Shown: positions 63,976-64,000 of the stretch, in pieces
Position numbering within the stretch: the stretch's first letter is position 1
Layout of the letters: each line of letters begins with the position of its first letter
DNA from: Datisca glomerata
Lineage: Eukaryota > Streptophyta > Magnoliopsida > Cucurbitales > Datiscaceae
Direction: 5' to 3'
DNA: 64,000 nucleotides
Assembly (NCBI GenBank): GCA_003255025.1
Contig: QANY01006173.1
Span: 4,049-68,048, forward strand
Notes under the pieces: generated by a model
What the model was told of the DNA's origin: nothing
Seen by the model: the letters and a program-made list of their open reading frames with translations, nothing else
Database searches by the model: none
Made by a program: the position numbers and the translations under genes

Positions 63976-64000
63976 CACTAGAAGAACCTAAAACAACAAA
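63976..64000 (-). repeat. 169-bp satellite resumes
   Basis: Right TSD of copy 7 followed by AAAACAACAAA, the normal continuation of the reversed satellite. Confidence 0.8.

Noticed and set aside
1..64000. A novel defence, biosynthetic or signalling gene cluster
   Set aside because: All recognisable coding sequence belongs to retrotransposons; the remaining sequence is satellite, LTR or simple repeat.

Overview
The window is repeat-dominated plant nuclear DNA, probably pericentromeric or centromeric. I see no host protein gene, tRNA or rRNA. The evidence for a plant is two plant-type L1 LINE families (ORF1 with a DUF4283-like domain and short zinc knuckle; ORF2 with APE endonuclease, reverse transcriptase and zf-RVT, without a visible RNase H), Ty3/gypsy and Ty1/copia retrotransposons with plant-type signatures, and a satellite with a period near 169 bp. 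I cannot name the species. Family names used here (LINE-A, LINE-B, LINE-C, gypsy-1, -2, -3) are my own labels.

Layout. 1-2369: LINE-A copy 1 (+). 2370-2941: the next part of the same element, inverted. 2942-3086: GA/GT simple repeat. 3087-3225: gypsy protease scrap. 3226-4395 and 8953-10481: LINE-A copy 2 (-), split by LINE-A copy 3 (+, 4396-8939). 10482-10603 and 18465-18653: satellite, split by LINE-B copy 1 (+, 10604-18464), which carries a 5'-truncated LINE-B copy 2 (-, 13556-14645). 18654-25918: a gypsy-1 solo LTR (+) split by LINE-A copy 4 (-, 18983-25363), the best preserved element: ORF1 of 777 codons is open and ORF2 of 1169 codons ends at a single nonsense change. 25919-36936: satellite array that reverses orientation near 30.9 kb, with an unidentified retroposon-like insert, a LINE-B scrap, a gypsy-3 3' end and a partial gypsy-1 LTR. 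36937-40082: LINE-B copy 3 (-). 40083-41078 and 47743-48007: a copia element (-) split by gypsy-1 copy 1 (-, 41079-47742). 48008-52048 and 57304-58494: LINE-A copy 5 (+), split by gypsy-1 copy 2 (-, 52049-57303), whose 3' LTR holds LINE-A copy 6 (-, 52635-53522). 58495-59232: LINE-C 3' end. 59233-61180: gypsy-2 pol 3' half. 61326-61984: gypsy-1 LTR fragment. 61985-64000: satellite with 5'-truncated LINE-A copy 7 (-, 62498-63975).

Most insertions can be dated relative to one another because target-site duplications (TSDs) survive: 12-15 bp for LINEs and 5 bp for LTR elements. Several insertions are nested two or three deep. The order is satellite first, then LTR elements and LINE-B, then LINE-A.

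The most interesting points are these. (1) All three insertions that retain a LINE 5' end carry a short non-LINE segment between that 5' end and the TSD, taken from other repeats of this window (gypsy LTR plus primer-binding site, a LINE-B-like stretch, satellite). (2) ORF1 and ORF2 of LINE-A overlap by ATGA after a C/T homopolymer run. (3) Three LINE families share a GGGG-TATG-CCCC hairpin near the 3' end. (4) The gypsy-1 pol frame runs into its own LTR, which also holds a 36-bp (12-codon) minisatellite. (5) A 169-bp satellite array is inverted head to head. No new host system (defence, biosynthetic or regulatory) is visible.
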